From the NCBI GenBank assembly GCA_030323885.1, contig CM059192.1:69301890-69365889 (forward strand): DNA of 64,000 nt, in the 5' to 3' direction. Of this stretch, positions 10,608 to 20,700 are shown in pieces (within the stretch, counting starts at the first letter, position 1; each line of letters opens with the position of its first letter). The DNA is from Branchipolynoe longqiensis. Its lineage: Eukaryota > Annelida > Polychaeta > Phyllodocida > Polynoidae. Below the pieces are notes generated by a model. That model was not told where the DNA came from and did not search any database. It was given only the letters and a program-made list of their open reading frames with translations. A program made the translations under genes and the position numbers.

Positions 10608-10962
10608 AGACCGGACACGGTGGCCGAATCGCTAGAGCACAGGCCTCGCGTGCGGGAGATCGGGAGTTCGCGGGTTCGGTTCCCGGTCGAGTCAAACCAA
10701 TGACTTAATAATTGATACTTGTCGCTTCCTAGCCTGGTGCTCGGCATTATTAGGATAGGGCAAGGGCTGGTTAGCTTGGTATCAAGATAATGTGACTGAG
10801 TGGGATATCGGGTCATGTTGGCGGCGGCCTGATTTTCCAGTGGGGCAGCACTATAAAATCACCATGAGTGCGTACTGTCACAAGTTGGTACCCATCCTGG
10901 TATGACCTTAGATGTTGCTAGGACCTAAAACAACAACAACCAAACAACAAACAAACCCCACA
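10608..10962 (+). mobile_element. Near full-length tRNA-derived SINE
   Basis: CGGACACGGTGGCCGAATCG head, GGTTCGGTTCCCGG B box, body and tail TTGCTAGGACCTAAAAC with (AAC)n-like A-rich end. Length and layout match the TSD-defined copy at 26448-26787. Confidence 0.88.
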
Positions 10963-11224
10963 GGAAGAAGAAACAATGACTAGCAACAATGGAGGAGTTA
11001 GTTAGATAGTGGCGATTGCTTACCGCCGTGTCGGCATCAAAGGCCATAACCACGGCGACAAAAATTGAGGATGAGCTTAACTTTGGATTTCAATTCTTTT
11101 AGTGTGGAGTGTGTGTGTATTTAAGTGTGTACATTTAAGTGTGTATTTAAGTATGTGTGTGTGGCTGTGTGTGGACATTGGAAACTTTGCCCAGAGTTTG
11201 CACACGGGTAGCCATTGTCAGTTA
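10963..11224. other. Unassigned spacer
   Basis: A GTGT-rich stretch lies near 11100-11165. No supported gene. Confidence 0.3.
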
Positions 11225-12005
11225 GCTACAAAGTTAATAGACGAGATCGCCATCCCGACTGCACATGCGCTGAAAACGGTGTCGAGAGAAAAACAAAGGT
11301 GTATGGCCATTGAGTTTGCCGATATGCATAGGGCAAAACTTCAATTTTATTCCAAATTTATTTAAAAACTACATAACACTTTGGCACAAACATGGATGGA
11401 TGCATGCAATATAAAAATATAATGAATATGTTTAGGACACAACTCCCCATAATTCAGCATTTTGAGATAAGAAACATACAATTTCAGTCACTTTACCGGC
11501 TGATGTTTACATCACCATTCATTAGACATAAGTAATTCTTGTTCTACATATTAAAATTTCAAATGTGTCAACAGAAACTTGTTTCAAAGAAATGTATAAC
11601 CAATGTCTGATTAAACCTACCCATTTACTAGCCCAGCAAATGTTATTAACCATAGGATATAAATAAAAACATGAATAAAATAAGTAAAACTGACTGGCTA
11701 TGGCTCTAACACTAGTCTGAGTGCCCAGATTTGTCTCAATCTAAATGCAGGTGGTATACGATGTGCTGATTAGATTGATCTAAATGGAATGCTAGATAAA
11801 AGATTAACATCTTAATTTATTATATATATATTCTTTTAGTTGGTATTCTATGTTTCAAGAAGAGCTGAGATGAGCTGAAACTAGCACATTTCATAGCTGC
11901 ACACAGTGTCTTCTTAGCATTAGCCATGTGCTTCGTGGGGGTTTGTTTTTCTTCCACGCATCCGACAATGCACCGCACGGCTGGAATGGCGATCTAGTCT
12001 AATGA
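11225..12005 (+). mobile_element. Non-autonomous TIR element, family T1, copy A
   Basis: Terminal inverted repeats are AATAGACGAGATCGCCAT at the left and ATGGCGATCTAGTCTAAT at the right. Subterminal parts match the larger element at 60548-62037 in inverted orientation (GCATGCGCTGAAAACGG near the left; GCTGAGATGAGCTGAAACTA and CAATGCACCGC near the right). No transposase frame. Confidence 0.7.
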
Positions 12006-12189
12006 TCTGAGGTTTCTTAAGGCCCTGTCACACTATGCCGTAATGGGTCAGGGTATGCCGACGTATGTGACATACGCTGTCATACGGTGGAATCTTGAAC
12101 ATGCTAAAAAAAAATACTACTTATGCCAAACTTACCCACCAGTAGGCTGTTACCGAATTCTACTTATGCCAAACGTATCCATAATAGCG
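12006..12189. other. Unassigned; possible single end of a TIR element
   Basis: AAGGCCCTGTCACACTATGC resembles MITE termini, but no matching inverted end was found. Confidence 0.25.
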
Positions 12190-12530
12190 CTATCTTTGTT
12201 TGTTTTGTTTTACGTCCTAGCAACATCTAATGTCATATCAGGATGGGTACCAACTTGTGACAGTACGCACTCATCGCGATCTTATAGTGCTGCCCCACTA
12301 GGAAATCAGGCCGCCGGCACCATGACCCGATAACCCACTCAGTCACATTATCCTTACACCGAGCTAACCAGTCCTTGCCTTATCCTAATAATGCCGAGCA
12401 CCAGGCTAGGAAGCGACAAGTATCAATTTTTAAGTGATTGGTTTGACTCGACCGGGAACCGAAATCGTGAACTCCCCATCTTCTGCACGCGAGGCCTGTG
12501 CTCTACCAATTCGGCCACCGCGTCCGGTGG
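12190..12530 (-). mobile_element. Near full-length tRNA-derived SINE
   Basis: Minus-strand tail (GTTTTACGTCCTAGCAACAT), body, and head ending CGGCCACCGCGTCCGG. A plus-strand tail-only fragment follows at 12556-12612. Confidence 0.87.
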
Positions 12531-12555
12531 CTACACTATCAGTGTATACTACTAG

Positions 12556-12612
12556 TACGTGCGCCCTGATATAACCTTAGATGTTGCCAGGACATAAAAC
12601 TCCCAACAACCA
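12556..12612 (+). mobile_element. SINE tail-only insertion
   Basis: GCCCTGATATAACCTTAGAT through GGACATAAAAC and CAAC-rich end, with no body upstream. Confidence 0.75.
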
Positions 12613-12699
12613 AACCAACAAGTATGTGCTTCAAAGGCAAAGTATGGTCAGCGTATACCAATATGTGTCAATCAGTATGTTACATTTTGCGGCATTACA

Positions 12700-12840
12700 T
12701 CCTCCACTACCATATCATGATATTGTTTTGAACTTGGGTAGTGTTTTGGACGTACGTAGGGGTAGTGTTTTGAGTTTAACAGCAGTGTTTTGAACCTAAG
12801 TTCAAAACACTACCATAGTGGGGTAGTGTTTTGAACGTCC
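12700..12840. repeat. Repeated TAGTGTTTTGAAC motif with a perfect 12-bp hairpin
   Basis: GTAGTGTTTTGAAC-like phrases recur about five times. AGTGTTTTGAAC (12784-12795) pairs exactly with GTTCAAAACACT (12800-12811) around CTAA. The rest of 12613-13454 has G-runs and AT-rich sequence without a gene. Confidence 0.7.
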
Positions 12841-13454
12841 TACACCGGTTAGGTAGGTGGGTGTGTGTGGTTGGCTGGACAGAAAGGGAGGAGTGCGGGG
12901 GGGGGGGTAGTCAGGGGGGGGGCCACTGCATTCATAGGTACACATTAATGCTGACATTGGTGAATGGTCAGGTTAGAAGGCACGTGACATGTATCTTATT
13001 GATACATAACTCATGTTGACTTATGTTGGAAGTTATTTTTATTTTTTAAAGAAAAAAAATCAACAAAAAATAGCAACCACACCAATACACATAATAATAC
13101 AAGTGAAATAGCCACAGACGGTGAGCACCGGATTTATTATGTGTTGATATTCATGGGGGTCTGGGGTTAATGTGATTAGGAATGAAAGTATTACCAGGCT
13201 GTCAGGTTTATCACTTGTGTCGACTATGTGTTTCATCAGGAACGTCTTGCTATGTGTTTTTATTCGGGGGGGGGGTGTATTTTTTTAATCTAGGGAGTTG
13301 GTAGCTGAACATCTGGTAAAAAATACACTGGTTCAATCACTTTCATGATAGGGGAGCACATTTTTTATCAACGTTCATGTTGGGGAAGCGCATTTTGATC
13401 ACTTTCATGTAAGTGGAGCATATATTGTCACTCGCTAATTTACAGTGCCATGAT

Positions 13455-13815
13455 GTCGGTACTGGTGTGACCTCATATGTTGCTAGGACCCTGACTCACT
13501 CACTCACTCACTCACTCACTCACTCACTCACTCACTCACTCACTCACTCACTCACTCACTCACTCACTCACTCACTCACTCACTTACTTATCCATTGCTA
13601 CTTGTCCCTTCCTAGCCTGGCATTCGGCAGTACTAGGATAGGGCAAGGACTGGTTAGCTCAGTGTCAGGATAATGTAACTGAGTGGGATATTAGGTCATG
13701 GTGGCCAGTGGGACAGCACTATAAAGTCGCCATGAGTGTGGACTGTCACAAGTCGGTACCCGTCCTGATATGACCTTAGATGTTGCGAGGACGTAAAACT
13801 CCATCAACCAACCAA
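13455..13815 (+). mobile_element. SINE remnant with (ACTC)n expansion inside
   Basis: A short tail-like piece (13455-13489) abuts a pure (ACTC)n microsatellite (13490-13583), which abuts a SINE body and tail (13585-13812). The tRNA-like head of the second copy is absent. Confidence 0.75.
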
Positions 13816-13990
13816 CTGTGGATGTGTGACACTGACAGGGGCCGGGAGTGCTGTGGGGAGAAGGGTGGCGGGTGGTACATGTATAGGGAGGGTGGGCCGA
13901 CAACCAACTGTGGATGTGTGACACTGATAGGGGCCGGGAGTTGTGTGGGGAGAAGGGTGGCGGGTGGGGAGGGCGAGCCGAGAGCACCCA
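13808..13990 (+). repeat. Two-copy tandem repeat, about 93-bp period
   Basis: CAACTGTGGATGTGTGACAC, GGGGCCGGGAGT and GGGGAGAAGGGTGGCGGGTG occur at about 13812-13880 and 13905-13970. The first copy starts right at the end of the SINE tail. Confidence 0.85.
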
Positions 13991-14455
13991 CGGTGTTTGT
14001 TATATCAAGTCGAGCGAGACATGGTGAGAGTTTAGTACACCTAGTACACACCAGGGCCCGTATGCACCAATCGGTGATAGGTTTAGCCGGGGCTAAGGCG
14101 CTAGCCGCGGATAGCTACCCCGGGGTAGCGGCGGGTTGGAGAGATATGTGAATCGGTATGCCCCAATGTTCTAGCCGCGGCGGATAGGAACGTGAGTTTA
14201 TTTATAGATTTGGGAAATCCCTCTGCATCTGTACCCATCTATTAGGCTTAAATATATTCAATGCGACCATATTTGGCGGAATTACTTACGCAATAAGTGG
14301 GATTTTATCGATTTAATTTAGTAAAGTAAACAAATCGCCGCAGCCGCCGCATCGACGTCGCTTTCCATACTGGCGGCGGCGGCGGTTTGTTTACCTTACG
14401 CTCGTCGATTCGAAAATATAACTGTCATGGGGGTGATGAAAATGGGAAATACTGT

Positions 14456-14527
14456 GCCTAGAGCGGGACTCGAACCCACATCTCTTTGCACTCCGGGCCA
14501 GTGTGCTAACCATTACACCACCTAGGC
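14456..14527 (-). other. 72-nt tRNA-like sequence, repeat 1
   Basis: On the minus strand it has a 7-bp acceptor pairing (GCCTAGG with TCTAGGC, one G-T), an A box (TGGTGTAATGGTTAGCAC), a 4-bp anticodon-type stem CACT/AGTG with 7-nt loop GGCCCGG, and a T-arm GTGGG-TTCGAGT-CCCGC with a perfect B-box core. Both pol III promoter boxes are present. The degenerate anticodon stem and the missing U33 argue against a working tRNA. Confidence 0.7.
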
Positions 14528-14776
14528 TCCCTGATATCAAGACACTCCCCACGCCTACCTGTCTATGTGGTTACTTGCCTGAGAGGTCAGTGCAGACCAC
14601 TACACTGGTCCCCCTGGAATTGTAAGCCTTTTAATGCTTACAATTACATACATACAGGCAATGCACTAACGCATACATACACAGGGTAGGTTCAACAACC
14701 ATACAGCGCAAAGCTTGTACAGGATCCTGATCACGGCAACCAGTGTCATGGGGGTGATGAAAATGGGAAATACTGT

Positions 14777-14848
14777 GCCTAGAGCAGGACTCGAACCCAC
14801 ATCTCTTTGCACTCCGGGCCAGTGTGCTAACCATTACACCACCTAGGC
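14777..14848 (-). other. 72-nt tRNA-like sequence, repeat 2
   Basis: Same fold as repeat 1 with one base change (plus-strand GAGCAGGACTC instead of GAGCGGGACTC). The change falls beside the T-arm. Confidence 0.7.
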
Positions 14849-15359
14849 TCCCTGATATCAAGACACTCCCCACGCCTACCTGTCTATGTGGTTACTTGCC
14901 TGAGAGGTCAGTACAGACCACTACATAACTATTAATATCGCCGCCAATGCGGCAGTAGCCTTAATAACGCTTCGCATTTAGGGTTAAATTGATAAAATGT
15001 CACTTATTGCATATGTAATTCTGTTAAATATGATCGCATTCAATAGATTGAGAGCCACACACGCACACTAACCGCCCCGGCTAGCAGTAAAACCTGATTT
15101 GAAAATGGTTTAGCTTAGCCTAGGCTACGGTCGGCGGTTAGCGCTGGCACCGATTGGTGCATACCGATTTCTCACATTTAACCGTGTGGAGCTAACCAAA
15201 CCGCGGTTAAGGCCCTAACCCCGATTGGTGCATACGGCCCCAGGGGGCTAGGAGTAGTCTAGGTGATGTTTATAATTGGTGTAGTTGGTGCCCAAAATTG
15301 TCCTCAGTAAGTGTATTTGTTGGAGGGGGATGGGTGTGTGTGTAGGATATGTGTGTGGG

Positions 15360-15545
15360 GAGAGGGTGATGGAAAGGAAGGGGGGAAAGGAAGGGAAGGG
15401 AAAGGAAGGGGAGGGAGAGGAAAGGGGGAGGGAAAGGAAGGGGAACGGAATGGAAAGGAGAAGGGAAAGGAAAGGTTGGGAAAAGAAGGGGAAATGAAAA
15501 GGAAGGAAAAGGAAGGAAAAGGAAGAATGGAATGGAAAGGAAGGG
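15360..15545 (+). repeat. GGAAAGG purine-rich array
   Basis: About 185 bp almost free of pyrimidines on the plus strand. It can form triplex DNA. 15546-16160 has no recognised feature. Confidence 0.9.
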
Positions 15546-16160
15546 CAAACCTGTTGGGGCGTCATATTTACCATGTCAGTACGGGTCGTGTAGGGGTCAC
15601 CGCCAGGTTGTGTGTGTGTGTGTGGGGGGGGGGGGTGTTATAGGCGTGTGTAGTCTTCTTTAAGATCTTAAAAAAAAGAATATTTTTTTAATTTTTTTAT
15701 TGAGTCTGTATTTATACTGTCCATAGCATATAAGCCCGGGTACCCAGGCTTGTTTTCAATGCTGGCCAGTTGTAGTGTTGGTGTTATCTTACCACACAGT
15801 GGCTGCTGATAAGGTATTTGATTGCCTGCATTTCAGTAGCAGATAGATAATTGGTTGGTATGGTTAGTAGCCTATGTTAGTTTAAAAAAAAATTCTTGGC
15901 ATATATGTATTATTTTATTTTGTTCTACTCTTATTACTAGACTAGCTTACTCCTATTTACATATCATAGGCTTGTACATAGCTGTAAAACATCAGTAAAA
16001 CAAGAGGACATTTTAGCCTTCTTGATGACAACAGTACCACCTCATATTTTTAACATTTTACGGTGCCTGATACTGTGGAATTTTTCATGGGATTTCGTAT
16101 TCGTTGGCCACAATTTGTAAGATTGTGAGCTTTTAACTTTCTAAGTGTCTTTTGACACAT

Positions 16161-16205
16161 TGGTCAGACCTGATATGACCTTGGATGTTGCTATGAAGTG
16201 AGTCA
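16161..16205 (+). mobile_element. SINE tail-only fragment
   Basis: CCTGATATGACCTTGGATGT TGC is followed by a diverged end. Confidence 0.6.
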
Positions 16206-16258
16206 ACAAACAAGCATAAGTGGTTGTATGCATTTACATTCTGTGTAAAAATGATTGT

Positions 16259-16261
<3 letters not shown>

Positions 16262-16291
<30 letters not shown>

Positions 16292-16316
16292 GTAACAGTA
16301 TCAATAGCAATAGTAG

Positions 16317-16382
<66 letters not shown>
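16262..16382 (+). repeat. (AAT)n microsatellite
   Basis: AATAAT runs at 16262-16290 and 16320-16380 with a short impure centre. Confidence 0.95.
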
Positions 16383-16504
16383 AGAATACAAGTGTCAGTA
16401 CAGTATTAAATAACCACCAAATCCATCAATCAATCAATCAATCAATCAGTCGGACAGCATATGTCCATGTGTGTGGGAGGGTGTGTCTTGTGTCTGTACG
16501 CATG

Positions 16505-16591
16505 TGACTGTGTGTGTGTGTTTGGTGTGTTGTGATGTGTGATGTGTGTGTATGTGTGCATGTGTGCATGTGTTTGGTGTGTTGTGGTGTG

Positions 16592-16645
<54 letters not shown>

Positions 16646-16650
16646 TGTGT
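16505..16650 (+). repeat. (GT)n microsatellite with TGTGATG interruptions
   Basis: A pure GT run lies at about 16593-16645. Confidence 0.9.
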
Positions 16651-16946
16651 CTATGTCGGGGATGTGGTGAGATGAGGCGACCTTCCCACCCTACAGGTAG
16701 CTGATCAGAAACCCGTACAGGTCACCAGAGCAGCATCAGGGAGACTGATGTAGCGCAGGTGGTAGAGTGTCCACATGTGAAGGTGCGGGTCATCCTATCG
16801 ATCCTGCTCAGTGGACCCATTTGCAGTTTGGGCTATTTTCCGTTCTAACCAATGGTCCATAACTGGTTCATCAAAGGCTGTGGTATGTGCCGTCCTGTCT
16901 GTGCGAAAGTGCATATAAAAGGCCCACTTGCTGCTTATCGGAAAGC

Positions 16947-17251
16947 AGGGTTGAAAGATCTCCCCGATTCCGCGGATTTCCGGGATTTTTAAATCCCGCG
17001 GCACCATCAGTGTATACTAATATGTGGTGCAGACTCCGCAGCACTATCAGCGTATACCACTAATAAATGCTCCAAGCCCATTTATTGGTGGTATACGCTG
17101 ATAGTGCTGCAGAGTCTGCACCAGCACTATCAGCGTATACCAATATATGAAACCCGACTTCTGGGAATTTTCCGCGATTCCCTGATAATGCTAAACCTAT
17201 GGGAGAATATCAGCATTTCCGCTTTTTTCCCTGGAGACCACTTTCATCCCT
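16947..17251. mobile_element. hAT-like MITE inserted in the SINE
   Basis: Ends AGGGTTGAAAG and CTTTCATCCCT are inverted. Flanks CGGAAAGC (16939-16946) and GGGAAAGA (17252-17259) each differ by one base from CGGAAAGA, the uninterrupted sequence in the SINE copy near 35908. This is an 8-bp target duplication, as hAT elements make. Confidence 0.8.
17025..17123. repeat. Long near-perfect hairpin inside the MITE
   Basis: Arms of about 45 bp (TGGTGCAGACTC...AATAAATG against CATTTATT...GAGTCTGCACCA) with two mismatches and a short loop near 17070-17077. The phrase GCACTATCAGCGTATACCA occurs in the hairpin and again at 17123-17141. Confidence 0.9.
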
Positions 17252-17487
17252 GGGAAAGAGTACCCTACGTGGCGGCAGCAGCTTTCCTCCTGAAATATGT
17301 CAGAATGACCATATATTTTACGTCCAATAGCCGACGACAAAAATCAATCCCTGCACTTTCCGGCAGAATTGATTCCACAGATTTCAGCCATTATTGACAG
17401 CTGTCCCCACACCATATTATTTGGTGCTTGAGTGCGCGTCACGGGTCAGTAGTCACGTGGTGGTAGCTTTGTTAGCAGGCCCAGCCC

Positions 17488-17935
17488 CCTCCTCCTCCTC
17501 CTCCTCCTCCTCCTCCTCCTCCTCCTCCTCCTACTCTCCTCCTCCTCCTCCTCCGCCTCCTACTCCTACTCCTCCTACTCCTCCTCCTCCTCTCCTCCTC
17601 CTCCTACTCCTCCTACTCCTACTCCTCCTACTCCTACTCCTCCTACTCCTATCTACTCCTACTCCTACTCCTACTCCTCTCCTCTCCTCCTCTCCTACTC
17701 CTACTCCTACTCCTCCTCCTCCTACTCCTCCTACTCCTCCTACTCCTACTCCTCCCTCCTCTACTCCTCCTACTCCTACTCCTACTCCTACTCCTACTCC
17801 TACTCCTACTCCTACTCCTCCTCCCCTTTCACCTCCTGCTGCTGCTCCTGCTCCCCTTCCACCACCTCCTCCCCCTCCTCCTCCTCCTCCTCCTTCTCCT
17901 ACTTCCCTTCCACCTCCTCTTCCTCTTGCAAGTCT
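17488..17935 (+). repeat. CTC/CTACTC polypyrimidine-rich array
   Basis: About 450 bp of (TCC)n and (CTCCTA)n. The proline/serine-rich open frame here is an artefact. 17936-18185 is unassigned. Confidence 0.92.
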
Positions 17936-18185
17936 ACGGTATATTTCTGGACATGGGCCGTAGCCTACTGTCGGGATACCTAAAGAAAGGGCGGAATAAT
18001 TAGGAACCTGCACTCACCGTCGCCACAGTCGGGTGGCTTTGAAGCTGTCTGTTAGTGGCAGCGTGAATATGCACAACAGGACCGGAAACACTGCACAACC
18101 AGGCCCCTACACCCGTGTGCTTCTCGCCTCCTCGTGTGGAGAGTTCCCGCATTCACATGGGGGAAACACCGCCGGTGCAATCATG

Positions 18186-18773
18186 TTGGTTGGTTGGTGG
18201 TTGGTGGAATTTTACGTCGTGGCAACATCTAATGCCTAGTACACACCTACCGTTTGTGCGCACCCACCTACCGTATACGATCTAAAACTGCCCGTTTCGC
18301 GCACAAAAATCGCTAGGTGTGTGCTCCCCGCGCACACCTAGCGATTGCGATTCACGACTAAAAACTCAGTTTTAGGGCTAAAACGGACCGATTACGATTG
18401 CGATTCGAAAAATGAATCGGCCCATTTTCAGTTTTAAGCGGGTCGGGTCGAGTCGCGAGTTTTAGTGCAACAATCGTATACGGTAGGTGTGTACCAGGCA
18501 TTAGGATGGCACATCAGGATGGGTACCGACTTGTGACAGTGCACGCTCATGGTAGTTTTATAGTTCTACCCCACTTGGAGACCAGGCTGTCGGCACCGTG
18601 GTCCGATATCCCAATCAGTCACATTATCCTGACACTGAGCTACTCAGTCCATGCCCTATCCTATTAATGCCGAGCACCAGGCTAGGAAGCAACAAGTATA
18701 AATTTCATAAGTCATTGGTTTGACTCGGCCAGGAATCGAACTCGCTCTACCTTTTCGGCCACCGCGTCCGGTA
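18186..18773 (-). mobile_element. Near full-length tRNA-derived SINE, interrupted by a MITE
   Basis: The tail (18186-18231) and remaining body and head (18502-18773, ending CGGCCACCGCGTCCGG) are parts of one minus-strand copy split by the 270-bp MITE. Confidence 0.85.
18232..18501. mobile_element. TIR MITE with TA target duplication
   Basis: Ends ATGCCTAGTACACACCTACC and GGTAGGTGTGTACCAGGCAT are inverted. TA flanks both sides (18230-18231, 18502-18503). CG-rich, with internal repeats of GATTGCGATTC. Confidence 0.85.
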
Positions 18774-18985
18774 CAATCAGGGTTCATGCAAAAGCTTGAC
18801 CGGGCATAGATGAGAATCTTCTGGATTTATCCGGAATTCAGCATTTTTTATCTGTCCGATTTTGTCAGGAGATGGTAAAAGTTTGCGACCATTCTGGATT
18901 TTGCACATCCGTCGATAGGTCTTCCATCACTTTAGAAGTCCCAAAAATTCATCAAATATTTTCCTGATTTTGTTGTTGTCAGGGC
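18774..18985. mobile_element. Probable hAT-like MITE fragment
   Basis: CAGGGTTCATGCAAAAGC near 18779 resembles the termini of the hAT-like elements at 16947 and 60189. No complementary end was found. 18986-19436 contains a G-rich stretch and no supported gene. Confidence 0.35.
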
Positions 18986-19436
18986 ATTCTCATGTATGGT
19001 GGGGGTGGTGTGGAGGGGTGTGTGGGGGGTGGGGGGGAGGTGGAGGCTGGGTTTACTGACGTCTAAAGACCAGGTGTGGCCCCTACACTTCTGTGACAAT
19101 CCGGCGCATGTCCAGCCTCTTTATTCCGTCATTAACCTGACCGGGGACCAGCTGCAGTATTGTGTCGACTTTGCACTTTACTTGTCTGCGAAACGCCGCC
19201 ATGATTGAACTGTGAAGCCACCCCCCACCCCCCACCCCCACCCCACCACACACGCGCACACGCATACACACCCTTTTATAACTTTGTAAATATAATTAAA
19301 CAACTATATAGGGAAGCCTGCGCTTCACCGGTTCGGCCATCGTGTGTTGGGGTGTTGCGGAAACATCAGTTTGGGGTGTTGCGGAAACAGGGACTTGTTG
19401 GTAGTGCCTCCTAGTGGTCGCAGTCTACCTGTCACC

Positions 19437-19854
19437 TAGATAAAAGATTCACCCCATGCTTACAGTACAGGGGTGAACGATCACGTAGTCTAAATACTGG
19501 CGAAAATAGCTTTAGTATGAAACAGGAAGTTGAAACCTTCGTTTCAGGATCAAATGGCTACATATATCGGCGCAGAGCTTGTGAAATGAGAGAGAATGCA
19601 AACAGACAAGATGGCGGTGATAAAATGCTGTCGATTTCACTTTAAAATTGCATTAATGTATATGTTTTATTATATTTTCCAACTCAAAAGTACCGAGTAA
19701 ATATGAAGACATACATAAAGAATATATTGTGCTTCTTAAATTAAGAATGTATCCCTTCAGTTCATTTCCCCGGCATGTCGAAATCCTTCACCACCTTTTC
19801 TAATGGATTGGTTTTCACCCCTGTACTGGAAGTACGGGATGAATCGTTTATCTA
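19437..19854 (+). mobile_element. MITE with 9-bp target duplication, copy 2
   Basis: The 418-bp relative of 2928-3335. It starts TAGATAAAAGATTCACCCC and ends GATGAATCGTTTATCTA. Flanks are CCTGTCACC (19428-19436) and CCTGTTACC (19855-19863), an 8 of 9 match. ACAAGATGGCGG is conserved in the middle. Confidence 0.87.
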
Positions 19855-20033
19855 CCTGTTACCATGCTGCATTCCGGGATGCGCTTACCCAAGAATATAA
19901 TGTCACGTGACCTGTCACTGTCAGCTTTCTGGGTTAATTCTCTTCATTCCAGCATCCCGCCCTGTGGACATTAAATATTAATCCATGTCCATTTGTCACG
20001 TTCGTTTGGTTGTTTCATGACCCCGGCCCCCCC

Positions 20034-20211
20034 CAGTAAAATCTCTCTAAATCGACCGGCCTTGGGACCGACTTTAAGTGGTCGATTTAGGGAGCTGGAC
20101 GGTTTAGGGAGTTAGAATATGGTTGGAATGGTATTGTTTGGACCCAAATAAAGCGATCGATATAGGTGTGTGGTCGATGTTTGGAGGTGGCCGGTTAGAG
20201 AGGTTTTACTG
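20034..20211 (+). mobile_element. pogo/mariner-like MITE, family P1
   Basis: CAGTAAAATCTCTCTAAATC at one end and GGTTAGAGAGGTTTTACTG at the other, with GACCGACTTTAAGTGG and GGACCCAAATAAAGCGATCG inside. Other copies are at 27405, 31635 and 32219. 20212-20483 is AT-rich without a gene. Confidence 0.8.
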
Positions 20212-20483
20212 TATATGTATGTCATTATATGAATATTTTAGACATGATATATGTGTAATATATGTATATTGTGTATATTATTGTGTATATATATGCTCAT
20301 GTATTATTTATTATATATAATATGTACATATAAATTTCCTTGCTTGATGTACACGAAAACCTTGCATATATCTGGCAGTACTTAGAACAGCGGAAATGTT
20401 CTTTGGCTTCCTATTGTTCTTTTTTTCTCGACACCTCATAACTAGCTAGCTGGTGGCAGATGACTAATCTAACATGCCCAGAC

Positions 20484-20700
20484 CAGACGGGATGGCCGAA
20501 TGAGTTGAGCGTCCGCCTCCGGTTTTAGTAGGTCATGGGATTCGAACACATGGTCTCAAACTCAAACTCAGACTGAGTGGGATATCAGATCATGCCATGT
20601 CAAGATAATGTGACTGCGTGGGGTATTGGGTCATGGTGCTGGCAGCCTGATTTCCCACTAGGGCAGCACTATAAAGTCACCATGAGTGCGCACTGTCACA
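20484..20700 (+). mobile_element. SINE copy cut by a LINE insertion
   Basis: Head CAGACGGGATGGCCGAATGA, partial middle, then body to ACTGTCACAA, where the LINE begins. The body carries private variants (GACTGCGTGGGGTATTGGG) also present at 22541-22640. Confidence 0.75.

Larger units (their letters stand above)
14423..14925 (-). mobile_element. TRIM-like element with tRNA-like sequence in its terminal direct repeats
   Basis: Two 182-bp direct repeats (14423-14604, 14744-14925) differ at only two positions that I can see. Each begins TG and ends CA. The whole unit is flanked by TAAC (14419-14422 and 14926-14929), a 4-bp target duplication. The 139-bp centre has a hairpin (TTGTAAGC / GCTTACAA at about 14620-14643). 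On the minus strand, TGGTTGCCG lies one base inside the first repeat and AGGGGGACCAG just before the second, weakly resembling primer site and polypurine tract. No coding capacity. Confidence 0.75.
14052..15243. mobile_element. Large TIR/foldback element carrying a nested LTR-like element
   Basis: Ends are GGGCCCGTATGCACCAATCG (about 14054) and CGATTGGTGCATACGGCCCC (to about 15241), inverted. Inner arms also match in inverted order: TTCAATGCGACCATATTTGG at about 14257 against ATATGATCGCATTCAATAG at about 15028, and AATCGGTATGCCCC against the complement near 15160. About 690 bp remains once the inserted element at 14423-14925 is removed. No transposase. Target duplication is unclear; a CA dinucleotide may flank both ends. 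Confidence 0.8.
16742..17352 (+). mobile_element. Molluscan-type tRNA SINE, split by a hAT-like MITE
   Basis: Head GCGCAGGTGGTAGAGTGTCC with B-box-like ATCGATCC; body GGGCTATTTTCCGTTC, CTGTGGTATGTGC, GTGCATATAAAAGG and GCGGCAGC. The body halves are 16742-16946 and 17252-17352. It matches, in my memory, a SINE very common in mollusc genomes. Other copies are at 25737 (-) and 35815 (+). Confidence 0.78.

Noticed and set aside
14456..14527. A functional tRNA gene
   Set aside because: The fold is tRNA-like and 72 nt long, but the anticodon stem has only four pairs, U33 is absent, and the segment is part of a mobile repeat present twice.
20577..20700. N-terminal 40 residues of the LINE frame as real protein
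   Set aside because: This part is SINE sequence read through in frame; LINE similarity starts after about 20704.
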